Shown here: piece after piece, positions 56,785-64,000 of the stretch
Layout: every line of letters starts with the position of its first letter
Numbering within the stretch: position 1 is the stretch's first letter
NCBI GenBank assembly: GCA_963815325.1
Contig: CAWFGG010000005.1
Coordinates: forward strand, 310,001 to 374,000
Direction: 5' to 3'
Source: JABDII01 sp963815325
Lineage (GTDB): Bacteria > Gemmatimonadota > Gemmatimonadetes > Gemmatimonadales > GWC2-71-9
DNA length: 64,000 nucleotides
Notes under the pieces: model-generated
What the model saw: only the letters and a program-made list of their open reading frames with translations
Told to the model about the DNA's origin: nothing
Databases searched by the model: none
Program-made: the position numbers and the translations under genes

Positions 56785-57393
56785 TCACAGCCCGACATTG
56801 CTGGCCCGAGTCAGGTGCACGTTGACCAGTGCATCCATCAGCCCTACTCGCTGGCGCCACAGCTCGAGCAATGCACGATCCCCTTCGGGGGCCGGGGTCA
56901 TTTGTGTCATTTGAAGCTGCTGGTCGAGCGCCGAGATGCGGTCCTCGAGCTCGGCGGCCACCCGGGCCGTGTAGCCGTCGGTCACCCGCCGCTCGGGGGC
57001 ATACTGCGTCAGCGCCTGCTCGAGGAGACGCGACTCGAGCATGGCCGCCTCGAGCTCGGCTTGAGCATTCGGCGATGATGACGGTGGCGTGGGCAAGGCC
57101 GGCCGGAGTAGGAGCACCAGGGCAATGGACGCCGCGAGCGCCAAGCCGCCCGCCCCACCCCAGGCAAATCGTCGGTGACGGGCCTTCACGAGTCGCGAGC
57201 GAACCACCGGCCAACCATCGCGCGCCGGGGTGAGCGTCGGCAGCGCCTTGAGTTGCGCCACCCGTTGGTGCAACCGCTCCAGCTCGGCCTGGCACTGGGG
57301 GCATTGGGCGAGGTGATCACGGGCCGCTGCGCCCCCGGGCTCGGTCAGTCCGTCGCGCAACTCCATCAGTTGGTCCATAGTCAGGTGCGTCAT
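56785..57393 (-). CDS. Zinc-finger anti-sigma factor
   Basis: 202 aa. The N-terminus (MDQLMELRDGLTEPGG) ends in RDHLAQCPQC, the H-x3-C-x2-C zinc-finger of ZAS-type anti-sigma factors. A membrane helix follows (GLALAASIALVLLLRPAL), then a periplasmic helical tail with ELEDRISALDQQLQMTQ. It would hold the adjacent ECF sigma factor at the membrane. Its ATG overlaps the sigma stop (ATGA), a standard sigma/anti-sigma pair. Confidence 0.88.
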   Translation of the reverse strand: MTHLTMDQLMELRDGLTEPGGAAARDHLAQCPQCQAELERLHQRVAQLKALPTLTPARDGWPVVRSRLVKARHRRFAWGGAGGLALAASIALVLLLRPALPTPPSSSPNAQAELEAAMLESRLLEQALTQYAPERRVTDGYTARVAAELEDRISALDQQLQMTQMTPAPEGDRALLELWRQRVGLMDALVNVHLTRASNVGL

Positions 57394-57944
57394 ACGGCGA
57401 CCTCTTCACCCAGCCAGCGCCGCAGCCGCTCATGGGCACGCGCGAGCTGGGACTTCGAAAAACTCGTGGTCTTTCCCATCATCTCGCCGATCTCAGCATG
57501 CGTGTACCCCTCGACGTCGTGCAACCAGACCACCGCTCGTGATACGTCGGGTAGACGCTCCAGCGCCGCTTCGAGGTCCATGCGCAAGAGCCCGTCTTCG
57601 CGGCGGCGCGGCGTCACATTCTCATGCAGTTCTTCCGTTTCACGGTATCGATTCCGGCGAAGCCGCATGAGGGACTTGCTCGCTGCGATGGCACGGATCC
57701 AACCCCACAGACTTCCTTCGCCCCGGTACTTTCGAATGCTCCGGGCCACTTCCAGAAACGTCTCCTGCGACACGTCCTCGGCGTCCTCGACGGAGCGACA
57801 GATCCGCCGAGCCACGTTGTAGACCGGCCCCTCGAACGCGCGATACAGGGCCTCGATGGCCGCCTGGTCTCCCCGGCGGGCTCGAGATACGACCTGCTCG
57901 GCGTCGGCCAACGGAAACGGATCCAAAGCCAGTGCCCTTGTCAT
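57390..57944 (-). CDS. ECF-family RNA polymerase sigma factor
   Basis: 184 aa from ATG 57944. Region 2: AEQVVSRARRGDQAAIEALY, VYNVARRICRSVEDAEDVSQ-type and LWGWIRAIAASKSLMRLRR. Region 4: ALERLPDVSRAVVWLHDVEG and YTHAEIGEMMGKTTSFSKSQ. The region-4 recognition helix contains TTSFSKSQ rather than the more usual PxGTVKSR. Followed by a zinc anti-sigma factor with a four-base overlap and then a PDZ protein, a compact envelope-stress module. In-frame upstream codons up to 58148 exist but are not conserved-looking and would overlap the divergent gene region. Confidence 0.94.
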   Translation of the reverse strand: MTRALALDPFPLADAEQVVSRARRGDQAAIEALYRAFEGPVYNVARRICRSVEDAEDVSQETFLEVARSIRKYRGEGSLWGWIRAIAASKSLMRLRRNRYRETEELHENVTPRRREDGLLRMDLEAALERLPDVSRAVVWLHDVEGYTHAEIGEMMGKTTSFSKSQLARAHERLRRWLGEEVAV

Positions 57945-58123
57945 TGCTGCATTAGAAGATGCCGAGTTCCCCCGGAGGGTTGCAGTCCAGGCCACGCCCG
58001 GCTGACCGCGCCACAAACACCCTGTGAACCGCCGGCCGGTTGGTCCGGGGCCGTAAACAGCTAACGCAATGAAAGGTAGTCTGTTACCTCCATTCGGGTT
58101 GGACGGCGCGTTAGATTGGGCGC

Positions 58124-59254
58124 ATGTCTGACCAGCAGGAACCCGCATTGGCTCCCACCCGTTGGCTCGAACACCTGCGAGACGAGGCGGACGCGGCCTT
58201 CCTCTACACCGAGCTCAGCCGGCAAGCGGCGGATCCCACGCGCGCCGCGTTGTATCGGCGGCTGGCCGAGGTGGAAGAGCGCCACGTCCAAACCTGGCAG
58301 CGGCTCTTGCTGGCGGAGGGCCATCCCGTCCCAGAAGTCCAGCCGAGTGCCCGCGCGCGGTTCATGGTCTGGCTGGCTCGGCTGTTCGGTACCAGGTGGC
58401 TGATCCCCATGCTGCTCGAAGAAGAGGGCCGTGAGGTCAAGAGCTATCTCCAGCTGTACAGCGATGCTCCGGAAGGAGCCACCGCCGCGACCGCGTTACG
58501 GTTGGCAAAGGAATCGAAGGAACATGCCGAGACCCTTGCCACCATTACGGGCGGCGTAGGAGAACCCTGGCACAAGACGCACGCCGGCGGCTTCCTCCGC
58601 AACGTCGTGTACGGCTTCAACGACGGCCTGACGGCTAACTTCGGCCTCGTTGCCGGCATGATTGGCGCGCAGGGCGGCCTCCAGGTCAGTCACACCGTGG
58701 TCTTGGCTGGTGTCGCCGGCACGGTTGCCAATGCCCTGTCGATGGGGTCCTCGGGGTATCTCGCCGCGAAGAGCGAGCGGGAAGTCTTCGAGCACGAGAT
58801 CGCCATGGAACGCGAGGAGATCCGGGTCATGCCCGATCTCGAACGCGAGGAACTGAGCCTGCTCTACCAGGCCAAGGGCATTCCAGAGGCCCAGGCGGCG
58901 GAACTGGCCGGGCAGGTCATGCGCGATCCCGAGCGGGCCTTGGCGGAGAAGGTGCGGGAGGAGCTGCAGATCGGCGCGAGCACGGCGACACCGCTCAAGG
59001 AGGCGTGGCTCACGGGAACCGCGACCGCGCTCGGGTCGCTGATTCCCGTGCTACCCCTCCTCATCAGCAGCTCGGCCGTGGCGGTCTGGTTTTCCTTTGC
59101 AATCGCGATGGCCTCGCACTTCGGCGTCGGCGCCGCGCGCAGCATCTTCACCGGCCGCGGCGTGATCCGGAGCGGGATGGACATGTTCTTGGTGGGCCTG
59201 GGCGTTGCCGCCGTCGGATACTTGGTGGGCGACTGGTTGGTGACCCTGCTCTAA
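58124..59254 (+). CDS. VIT1/CCC1-type iron/manganese transporter with N-terminal ferritin-like domain
   Basis: 376 aa. Residues ~10-140 are a rubrerythrin/ferritin-like bundle: DEADAAFLYTELSR, RLAEVEERHVQTW, LLEEEGREVKSYLQL and ESKEHAETLATI supply the glutamates and histidines of a diiron site. Residues ~150-376 are a VIT domain: VYGFNDGLTANFGLVAGMIG, VLAGVAGTVANALSMGSSGY, the cytosolic metal-binding helices (FEHEIAMEREEIRVMP, EELSLLYQAKG) and helices near the end (LIPVLPLLISSSAVAVWFSF). The organisation matches membrane-bound ferritin A (MbfA), which exports iron and protects from oxidative stress. Its stop lies four bases from the converging leuS stop. Confidence 0.9.
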   Translation: MSDQQEPALAPTRWLEHLRDEADAAFLYTELSRQAADPTRAALYRRLAEVEERHVQTWQRLLLAEGHPVPEVQPSARARFMVWLARLFGTRWLIPMLLEEEGREVKSYLQLYSDAPEGATAATALRLAKESKEHAETLATITGGVGEPWHKTHAGGFLRNVVYGFNDGLTANFGLVAGMIGAQGGLQVSHTVVLAGVAGTVANALSMGSSGYLAAKSEREVFEHEIAMEREEIRVMPDLEREELSLLYQAKGIPEAQAAELAGQVMRDPERALAEKVREELQIGASTATPLKEAWLTGTATALGSLIPVLPLLISSSAVAVWFSFAIAMASHFGVGAARSIFTGRGVIRSGMDMFLVGLGVAAVGYLVGDWLVTLL

Positions 59255-59258
59255 TCGC

Positions 59259-61697
59259 TTAGCCAACCACCAGGTTGATGAGACGATTGGGCACGTAGAT
59301 CCGCTTCCGGATCGTCTTCCCCTCGAGGTGCCGCGCAGTCTTGTCGTCGGCCATGGCCGCGGCCAGCACCGCGCGCTCGTCGGCCTCGCGCCGGACCCGC
59401 ACCGTGGAGCGCGTCTTGCCGTTCACCTGTACCACGACCTCGATGGTGTCCTCGACCAACAGCGCGGCATCCCAGGTCGGCCACGAGGCGTAGAAGATCG
59501 AGCGGTCGTGCCCGAGCCGCTCCCAACACTCCTCCGCGAAGTGTGGCGCGAACGGGGCCAGGATGACCAGCATGTCCTCGACGATGCGGCGCTCGTGGCA
59601 TTGCACCTCACGCATCGTGTTGAGCAATTCCATGAGTGCGGCGATCGCGGTGTTGTATTTCAGTTCCTCGATGTCGCCGGTGACTTTCTGTTTGGTCTGA
59701 TGCCACTTGACCATCACTGCGTGTTTCACCTCGCCGACCGCGTCTTCCGTCACGCAGCGCTCGACGAGGCCCCACACCTTATCGAGAAACCGTCGGGGCC
59801 CACTGATTCCGGCATCGCGGAAGTCGCCCCCCTCTTGGAACGGTCCCAGCGACATGAGGTACATCCGAAACGTGTCCGCTCCCCAGCGCGCGATGTAGTC
59901 GTCGGGTATGACGACGTTGCCGCGCGACTTCGACATCTTGGCCCCGTCCTTCACGATGAGCCCGTGCGCTCGGAACTTGAGGAACGGCTCGTCGAAGTCG
60001 AGATGGCCCAGGTCGTGGAGCACCATGGCGAGGAACCGGGCGTAGAGCAGGTGGAGCACGGCGTGTTCGTTCCCACCGATATAGGTGGTGACCGGGCACC
60101 ATTTCTGCGTTCGCGTCCGATCGAACGGCCGATCGTCGAACTCCGTGCTCGGGTAGCGCAGGTAGTACCAGCCTGAATCGAGGAACGTATCGGAGACGTC
60201 CGTTTCCCGCCGGGCGCGCTGTCCGCAGCTGGGGCATGGGACGAAGAACCAATCCTCGTTCCGAGCGAGCGGTGACGTGCCGCTGTCATCGGGTCGGAAA
60301 TCTTCGAGCGGCGGCAGCAAGACCGGAAGATCCTCTTCCGGAACCGGCACCGTGCCGCACGCGTCACAGTAGATCACCGGAATTGGCGGTCCCCAGTACC
60401 GCTGCCGGGAGATGCACCAATCGTACAGCCGGTATTGCACCTGGCCGCGCCCCGTGCCGCTCTGTTCCAACCACTGAATGATGTCGCGGAGCGCGTCCGA
60501 CGCCGGCTTGCCGGTGAACTGGCCCGACGCGAGGAGCCGATCGTTCTCGTCGATGACCTGCACGACCGCTAGGTCGTAGGTCTTGGCGAACTCGAGGTCG
60601 CGCTCGTCATGAGCCGGTACGGCCATGATGGCACCGGTGCCGTAATCCATGAGGACATAGTCCGCAATCCAAATCGGAATGTCTGCTCCGGTGGCCGGAT
60701 TGACGGCGTACCCGCCCGTGAACACGCCCGTCTTGTCGCGTTCACCCACCCGCCGGGAGACAATGTCCTTGGCCGCCGCGGCACGGACGTAGTCCTGGAC
60801 AGCCGGCCGCTGGCCGTCAGACGTTACCGACGCGACCAGGGGATGCTCCGGCGCGAGGACCATGAAGGTGGCGCCAAAAATGGTGTCGGGCCGGGTGGTG
60901 AATACGGCGAGGACGTCATCGCGCCCCACGAGCCGGAACCGGATCTCCGCGCCTTCGGACCGACCGATCCAGTTGCGTTGGGCCGCGGCGGTGCTCTCCG
61001 ACCAGTCCATTTTGGCTGGGTCGTCGAGGTGGCCCAGCAGTTGTTCGACATACTCGGTGATCCGGAAATACCACTGCTCGAGGGTTCGTTGCTCGACCCG
61101 CACATCGGGATGTCGTTCGCAATACCCGTCGATGACCTGCTCGTTGGCTAAAACAGTCTTGCATTCCGGGCACCAATTGACCGCACCGAGTTTCTTATAC
61201 GCTTTGCCGGCCTTGTACAGCTGGAGAAAAATCCACTGCGTCCATTTGTAATAGGCCGGGTCGGTGGTAGAGACCTCGTGTCGCCAGTCGAACATGCCTC
61301 CCATCCGCCGGAGTTGGCGGCGGAAGGTGGCGATGTTTTGGGGAATGAGCTGGGCCGGATGCGTGCCCACTTTGATCGCGTGATTCTCACTGTGAATTCC
61401 GAACGCGTCGAACCCGATAGGTTCGAACACGTCGAACCCCTGCAAGCGCTTGAAGCGCCCGTAGACATCGCTCCCCGTAAAGGCGAACATGTTGCCGACA
61501 TGGAGCCCCTCGGCCGAGGGGTAGGGATACATCATGAGGTTATAGAATGGGCGCGCAGCACGGTCGAGATCGGGCTCGTTGACGTGCTCCGCCGTCCACC
61601 GCGCCTGCCACTTGGCCTCCACAGCCTCCGGATCGTACACCGCGGCGCCCGGTGCAGGCGGGCGTTCGCTTACGCGGTCACGCGGCCTCGTCCCCAT
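59259..61697 (-). CDS. leuS: Leucyl-tRNA synthetase
   Basis: 812 aa, charges tRNA-Leu. The class I signatures are YPYPSAEGLHVGNMFAF (HIGH-like, HVGN) and AKMSKSRGNVVIPDDYI (KMSKS). The CP1 editing domain contains VFTTRPDTIFGATFMVL. Zinc-type cysteine pairs occur in WCPECKTVLANEQVIDGYC, YCDACGTV and PCPSCGQRA. The C-terminal anticodon part ends in VRVRREADERAVL. ATG 61697 is used because GGGAGAG precedes it; an in-frame ATG at 61709 has its ribosome site too close. It converges on the VIT1-type gene. Confidence 0.97.
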   Translation of the reverse strand: MGTRPRDRVSERPPAPGAAVYDPEAVEAKWQARWTAEHVNEPDLDRAARPFYNLMMYPYPSAEGLHVGNMFAFTGSDVYGRFKRLQGFDVFEPIGFDAFGIHSENHAIKVGTHPAQLIPQNIATFRRQLRRMGGMFDWRHEVSTTDPAYYKWTQWIFLQLYKAGKAYKKLGAVNWCPECKTVLANEQVIDGYCERHPDVRVEQRTLEQWYFRITEYVEQLLGHLDDPAKMDWSESTAAAQRNWIGRSEGAEIRFRLVGRDDVLAVFTTRPDTIFGATFMVLAPEHPLVASVTSDGQRPAVQDYVRAAAAKDIVSRRVGERDKTGVFTGGYAVNPATGADIPIWIADYVLMDYGTGAIMAVPAHDERDLEFAKTYDLAVVQVIDENDRLLASGQFTGKPASDALRDIIQWLEQSGTGRGQVQYRLYDWCISRQRYWGPPIPVIYCDACGTVPVPEEDLPVLLPPLEDFRPDDSGTSPLARNEDWFFVPCPSCGQRARRETDVSDTFLDSGWYYLRYPSTEFDDRPFDRTRTQKWCPVTTYIGGNEHAVLHLLYARFLAMVLHDLGHLDFDEPFLKFRAHGLIVKDGAKMSKSRGNVVIPDDYIARWGADTFRMYLMSLGPFQEGGDFRDAGISGPRRFLDKVWGLVERCVTEDAVGEVKHAVMVKWHQTKQKVTGDIEELKYNTAIAALMELLNTMREVQCHERRIVEDMLVILAPFAPHFAEECWERLGHDRSIFYASWPTWDAALLVEDTIEVVVQVNGKTRSTVRVRREADERAVLAAAMADDKTARHLEGKTIRKRIYVPNRLINLVVG

Positions 61698-61843
61698 TGA
61701 CTCTCCCATGCTCCCTGGTGGAAGGTGTGAAATGTACCCGCGGGTTGGGTACTGACCAAGGCGGTTCGCTCGGCTTGCCGCCCCAAACCACCTCCCCTAG
61801 TTTTGCCTCACTCGCCGATGCTCACCCCGCATCCGGAAGCCCA

Positions 61844-63946
61844 TTGAGCGATCTCAGCAAGCATCTGACGCACCGTATCCATGCCACGGGCATGGCGGCC
61901 ATCATCTTCCTGGGCGTCCTGGTCGCCACGGTGATCTCGACCGGCGAGGCCCGCTATGTACGCCGGCGGACCGACGCGAGGCTCGAGGCGCTCGCGAGCC
62001 GCGGGGCCGCGCTCCTCAATCAAGCCCTGGCTGAACGGCGCCGTGAACTCGACCTCCTGGCCAGTATGCCGGTAGTACGGTCGGCCACGACCGCGGCCGC
62101 CAGCCAGAGCCGACGGCTCGGCCTCGCACAGCTTCCCGCCACCGTGCTCGACGCCCGCTATGCCGAGGCCGGAATCCCTGGAAGCACACCGGCCCTCGCC
62201 ACGTTTCTCCGGGAGTGGGTGGCCCGGAGCCCGTTCCAGGATGTCCTGCTCGCCGAGGCCCACGGCCTGACCGTGATGTCCACCGCGCCGGCCGGCACGG
62301 TCAATCACGCCCGAGAGGCATGGTGGCGAGCCGTGACCACTACCGGATACTTCCTGGCCACCGGGCCGAACGACTTGCGAGCGCGAGCGACGCTGCGCCT
62401 GGCAGTTCCTGTTCCGGGCCCCGACGACTCCACTGCGATCAGCGGAGCGCTCCTCGCCACTCTTCCACTCGACTTTCTCACCGAGTTCCTGCCCACCGAA
62501 CGCACCGAGACGGGCTTGGCCGAGCTCGCGCTGGTGCACGGACCCGACTCACTCGTGTGGAGCAGCAACCCGGGAGCGGCACTCGGACGCCGCGTGGCCG
62601 GCGTCCCGCTCGAGACCGACCGCCCGGGCCTGCGTCTCGCCACCACCGGCGACGGCCAGCGTCTCGCGGTGATCCCGTTGGCGTATGGAGAATGGAGCGT
62701 GGTGGCCCGCACCGCCGCCCCGGATGCCTTGGTGAGTGCCCGCGGCAGCCGGGTCTGGATCACGGCGGGGTTCATCATCGTCTTTGGTGTCACGATTCTC
62801 TTCCTCGCCAGCCGCTGGATCGAGCAGCGTCTCCTGACCCCCCTCGTGTTGGCGGAAGACGTTGCCGCGCGCGTTGCAGAAGGCCATCTCAACGAGTCGA
62901 TCGCGAGGCTGAACCAAGAGGGCCCGAAGGCCGACCGGCTCATCGCCGGCATTGCGGCCATGGTCGAGGCGCTCCACTCTCTGGTGGGGGCAATTCAGGC
63001 GGCATCGAGTGAAGCAGCCGCCATGGCGGAAGAGATTTCAGCATCGACCGAAGAGATGACAACGTCGACGCACCAAGTAGCCAGCACCACCAGGGACTTG
63101 ACCAATCGAGCCACACACCAAGCCTCCCTCGTGCGGGCCGCGTCCAGCGACGCGACACGCATTCTGGGCATTGCCGAGGAACTCGACGTAGGATCGTCGG
63201 AGGCGGCCGACCGGAACGCCGCCCTTGCCGAACTCGCGCGCTTGCACAAGGAGCGGCTCGACAGGAGCACGGTCGAACTCGAGCGCCTGTCCAAGGACAT
63301 CGTGGAGGGAACGCTCGAGGCCGAAGCGCTCGCCGAAGCGTCTGGTGAAATCGAGACGTTCGTGGCCCAAACGAAAGCCATCGCCAAGCAGACTCACATG
63401 TTAGCCTTGAACGCCGCCATTGAAGCGGCACGCGCCGGCGAGGAAGGCCGCGGCTTCAGCGTGGTGGCCGACGAGATCCGCAAACTGGCGAACCAGGCGG
63501 CCCAGGCTGCTACTTCTACCGCGACGACCGTGCACGGGGTCCTCGACCGGGTGCACTCGGCTCGGGAGCGGTTGCTGCAACTCGGCGTGGGCGGGGGGAG
63601 GGCGCGCGAGGCCGCCGATGAAGCGGCCAGCGGCCTCCGGCGGGTGGCCGAGGAGGCCGCCATCAACAACAGCTGGACCCAGGCCATTTCCCAATCGTCC
63701 GCCGACGTTCGGGCGCTGGTCGCCGGGATCGTCGACCGGATGGTCGAGATCTCGAGCGGCACCGACGACGTCGCGGCGGCCGCTCAGGAGATCGCGGCAG
63801 CAGCGCAGCAGTTGAACACGTCCACCGAGGAGGTGTCGGCCTCGGCGGCTCGCCTTGCCGAAGCGGCCGACCAGCTCACCGCAGCGGTCGGCGGGTTTAC
63901 CTTGGGCCCGCCCGGAACCGGGGCTCGGGAGCCTCTCGCCGGATAG
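61844..63946 (+). CDS. Methyl-accepting chemotaxis protein
   Basis: 700 aa. TM1 (MAAIIFLGVLVATVIST, ~16-32) and TM2 (VWITAGFIIVFGVTILFLAS, ~303-323) flank a periplasmic sensor domain of ~270 residues with a Cache-like character (LRLAVPVPGPDDSTAISGAL, EWSVVARTAAPDALV). A HAMP follows (PLVLAEDVAARVAEGHLNES), then the coiled-coil signalling domain with the hairpin tip KAIAKQTHMLALNAAIEAAR, AGEEGRGFSVVADEIRKLA. The TTG start at 61844 has GGAAG five bases upstream; a later ATG at 61892 is an alternative, an earlier ATG at 61652 would overlap leuS. No che genes are nearby. The ligand is unknown. Confidence 0.9.
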   Translation: MSDLSKHLTHRIHATGMAAIIFLGVLVATVISTGEARYVRRRTDARLEALASRGAALLNQALAERRRELDLLASMPVVRSATTAAASQSRRLGLAQLPATVLDARYAEAGIPGSTPALATFLREWVARSPFQDVLLAEAHGLTVMSTAPAGTVNHAREAWWRAVTTTGYFLATGPNDLRARATLRLAVPVPGPDDSTAISGALLATLPLDFLTEFLPTERTETGLAELALVHGPDSLVWSSNPGAALGRRVAGVPLETDRPGLRLATTGDGQRLAVIPLAYGEWSVVARTAAPDALVSARGSRVWITAGFIIVFGVTILFLASRWIEQRLLTPLVLAEDVAARVAEGHLNESIARLNQEGPKADRLIAGIAAMVEALHSLVGAIQAASSEAAAMAEEISASTEEMTTSTHQVASTTRDLTNRATHQASLVRAASSDATRILGIAEELDVGSSEAADRNAALAELARLHKERLDRSTVELERLSKDIVEGTLEAEALAEASGEIETFVAQTKAIAKQTHMLALNAAIEAARAGEEGRGFSVVADEIRKLANQAAQAATSTATTVHGVLDRVHSARERLLQLGVGGGRAREAADEAASGLRRVAEEAAINNSWTQAISQSSADVRALVAGIVDRMVEISSGTDDVAAAAQEIAAAAQQLNTSTEEVSASAARLAEAADQLTAAVGGFTLGPPGTGAREPLAG

Positions 63947-64000
63947 TCACTGCGTAGGTACGAGGCGCGAGAGTTGGTCCAACAGCGCCTCGAGGTGCTT
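63947..64000 (-). CDS. C-terminal end of a minus-strand gene
   Basis: Reading in from the window's right edge on the minus strand gives KHLEALLDQLSRLVPTQ and a TGA at 63949-63947, one base past the chemoreceptor stop. The amphipathic ending looks coding, but 17 codons do not allow assignment. Confidence 0.35.
   Translation of the reverse strand, partial: KHLEALLDQLSRLVPTQ

Noticed and set aside
61710..61760. Possible T-box leader before leuS; ACCCGCGGGT palindrome at 61736-61745
   Set aside because: The minus-strand leader lacks the TGGNACCGCG antiterminator bulge and is too short; the palindrome is only ten bases.

Overview
The window is high-GC bacterial DNA (about two thirds G+C by eye) with tightly packed genes, many 4-bp ATGA/GTGA start-stop overlaps and frequent GTG/TTG starts. 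No rRNA, tRNA, CRISPR array, integrase, transposase or phage gene was seen; this is ordinary chromosome. The gene mix (large DUF5916-type and M28/M20 exported proteins, YIP1-type membrane protein, GH109-type oxidoreductase-fold enzyme, MacA-like adaptor with a Gly-rich insert, ECF sigma/anti-sigma pairs) is most reminiscent of Gemmatimonadota, but that is inference; no phylogenetic marker RNA is present.

Layout. 1-4863: end of cutA, a frame-broken YIP1-type gene, a small Cys-containing membrane protein, a zinc-ribbon thioredoxin (minus), a GNAT protein with a sigma-54-like promoter, an acyl-ACP desaturase, a lipoprotein, and a YggT/YggU-type pair. 4916-11490: a methionine/one-carbon block. 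A SAM-II riboswitch precedes a full-length MetH, which overlaps a fused homocysteine methyltransferase/MTHFR gene; a second MTHFR-like gene converges on it. 11613-15183: acyl-CoA dehydrogenase, a 22-bp tandem repeat, a phosphodiesterase lipoprotein and a Tat-exported GH109-type enzyme. 15447-24105 (minus): one giant cyclic beta-1,2-glucan synthase (NdvB/ChvB type) broken by very many frame shifts. 24566-29009: PBP4-type carboxypeptidase, aminotransferase, membrane protein, M42 peptidase. 29015-33542 (minus): an ECF-type uptake transporter (S, T and two ATPases) followed by a HEAT-repeat protein. 33655-43502 (plus): M28 peptidase, GAF protein, alpha/beta hydrolase, endonuclease III, DUF255 protein, HD protein, phospholipase-D family enzyme, M20 amidohydrolase. 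43586-50371: an ECF sigma factor, putative anti-sigma, Spy/CpxP-like protein, TolC, ATPase, adaptor and permease in one overlapping operon, with a second Spy-like gene divergent. 50548-55749: DUF5916 protein, membrane PHP protein coupled to FabH, a small membrane protein and a Cys-rich YggX-like protein. 55848-57944 (minus): ECF sigma, zinc-finger anti-sigma, PDZ protein. 58124-64000: ferritin-like/VIT1 iron transporter, leuS (minus), a chemoreceptor, and the last codons of a minus-strand gene.

Two cross-cutting observations. First, the two ECF-transporter ATPases carry complementary defects (one lacks the Walker A lysine, Q-loop glutamine and switch histidine, the other lacks the LSGGQ signature), which predicts one coherently dead ATP site. 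Second, nearly every frame break whose repair can be read by eye is fixed by removing a single base, and they are heavily concentrated in the glucan synthase; this looks more like local insertion-type sequence error than normal gene decay.
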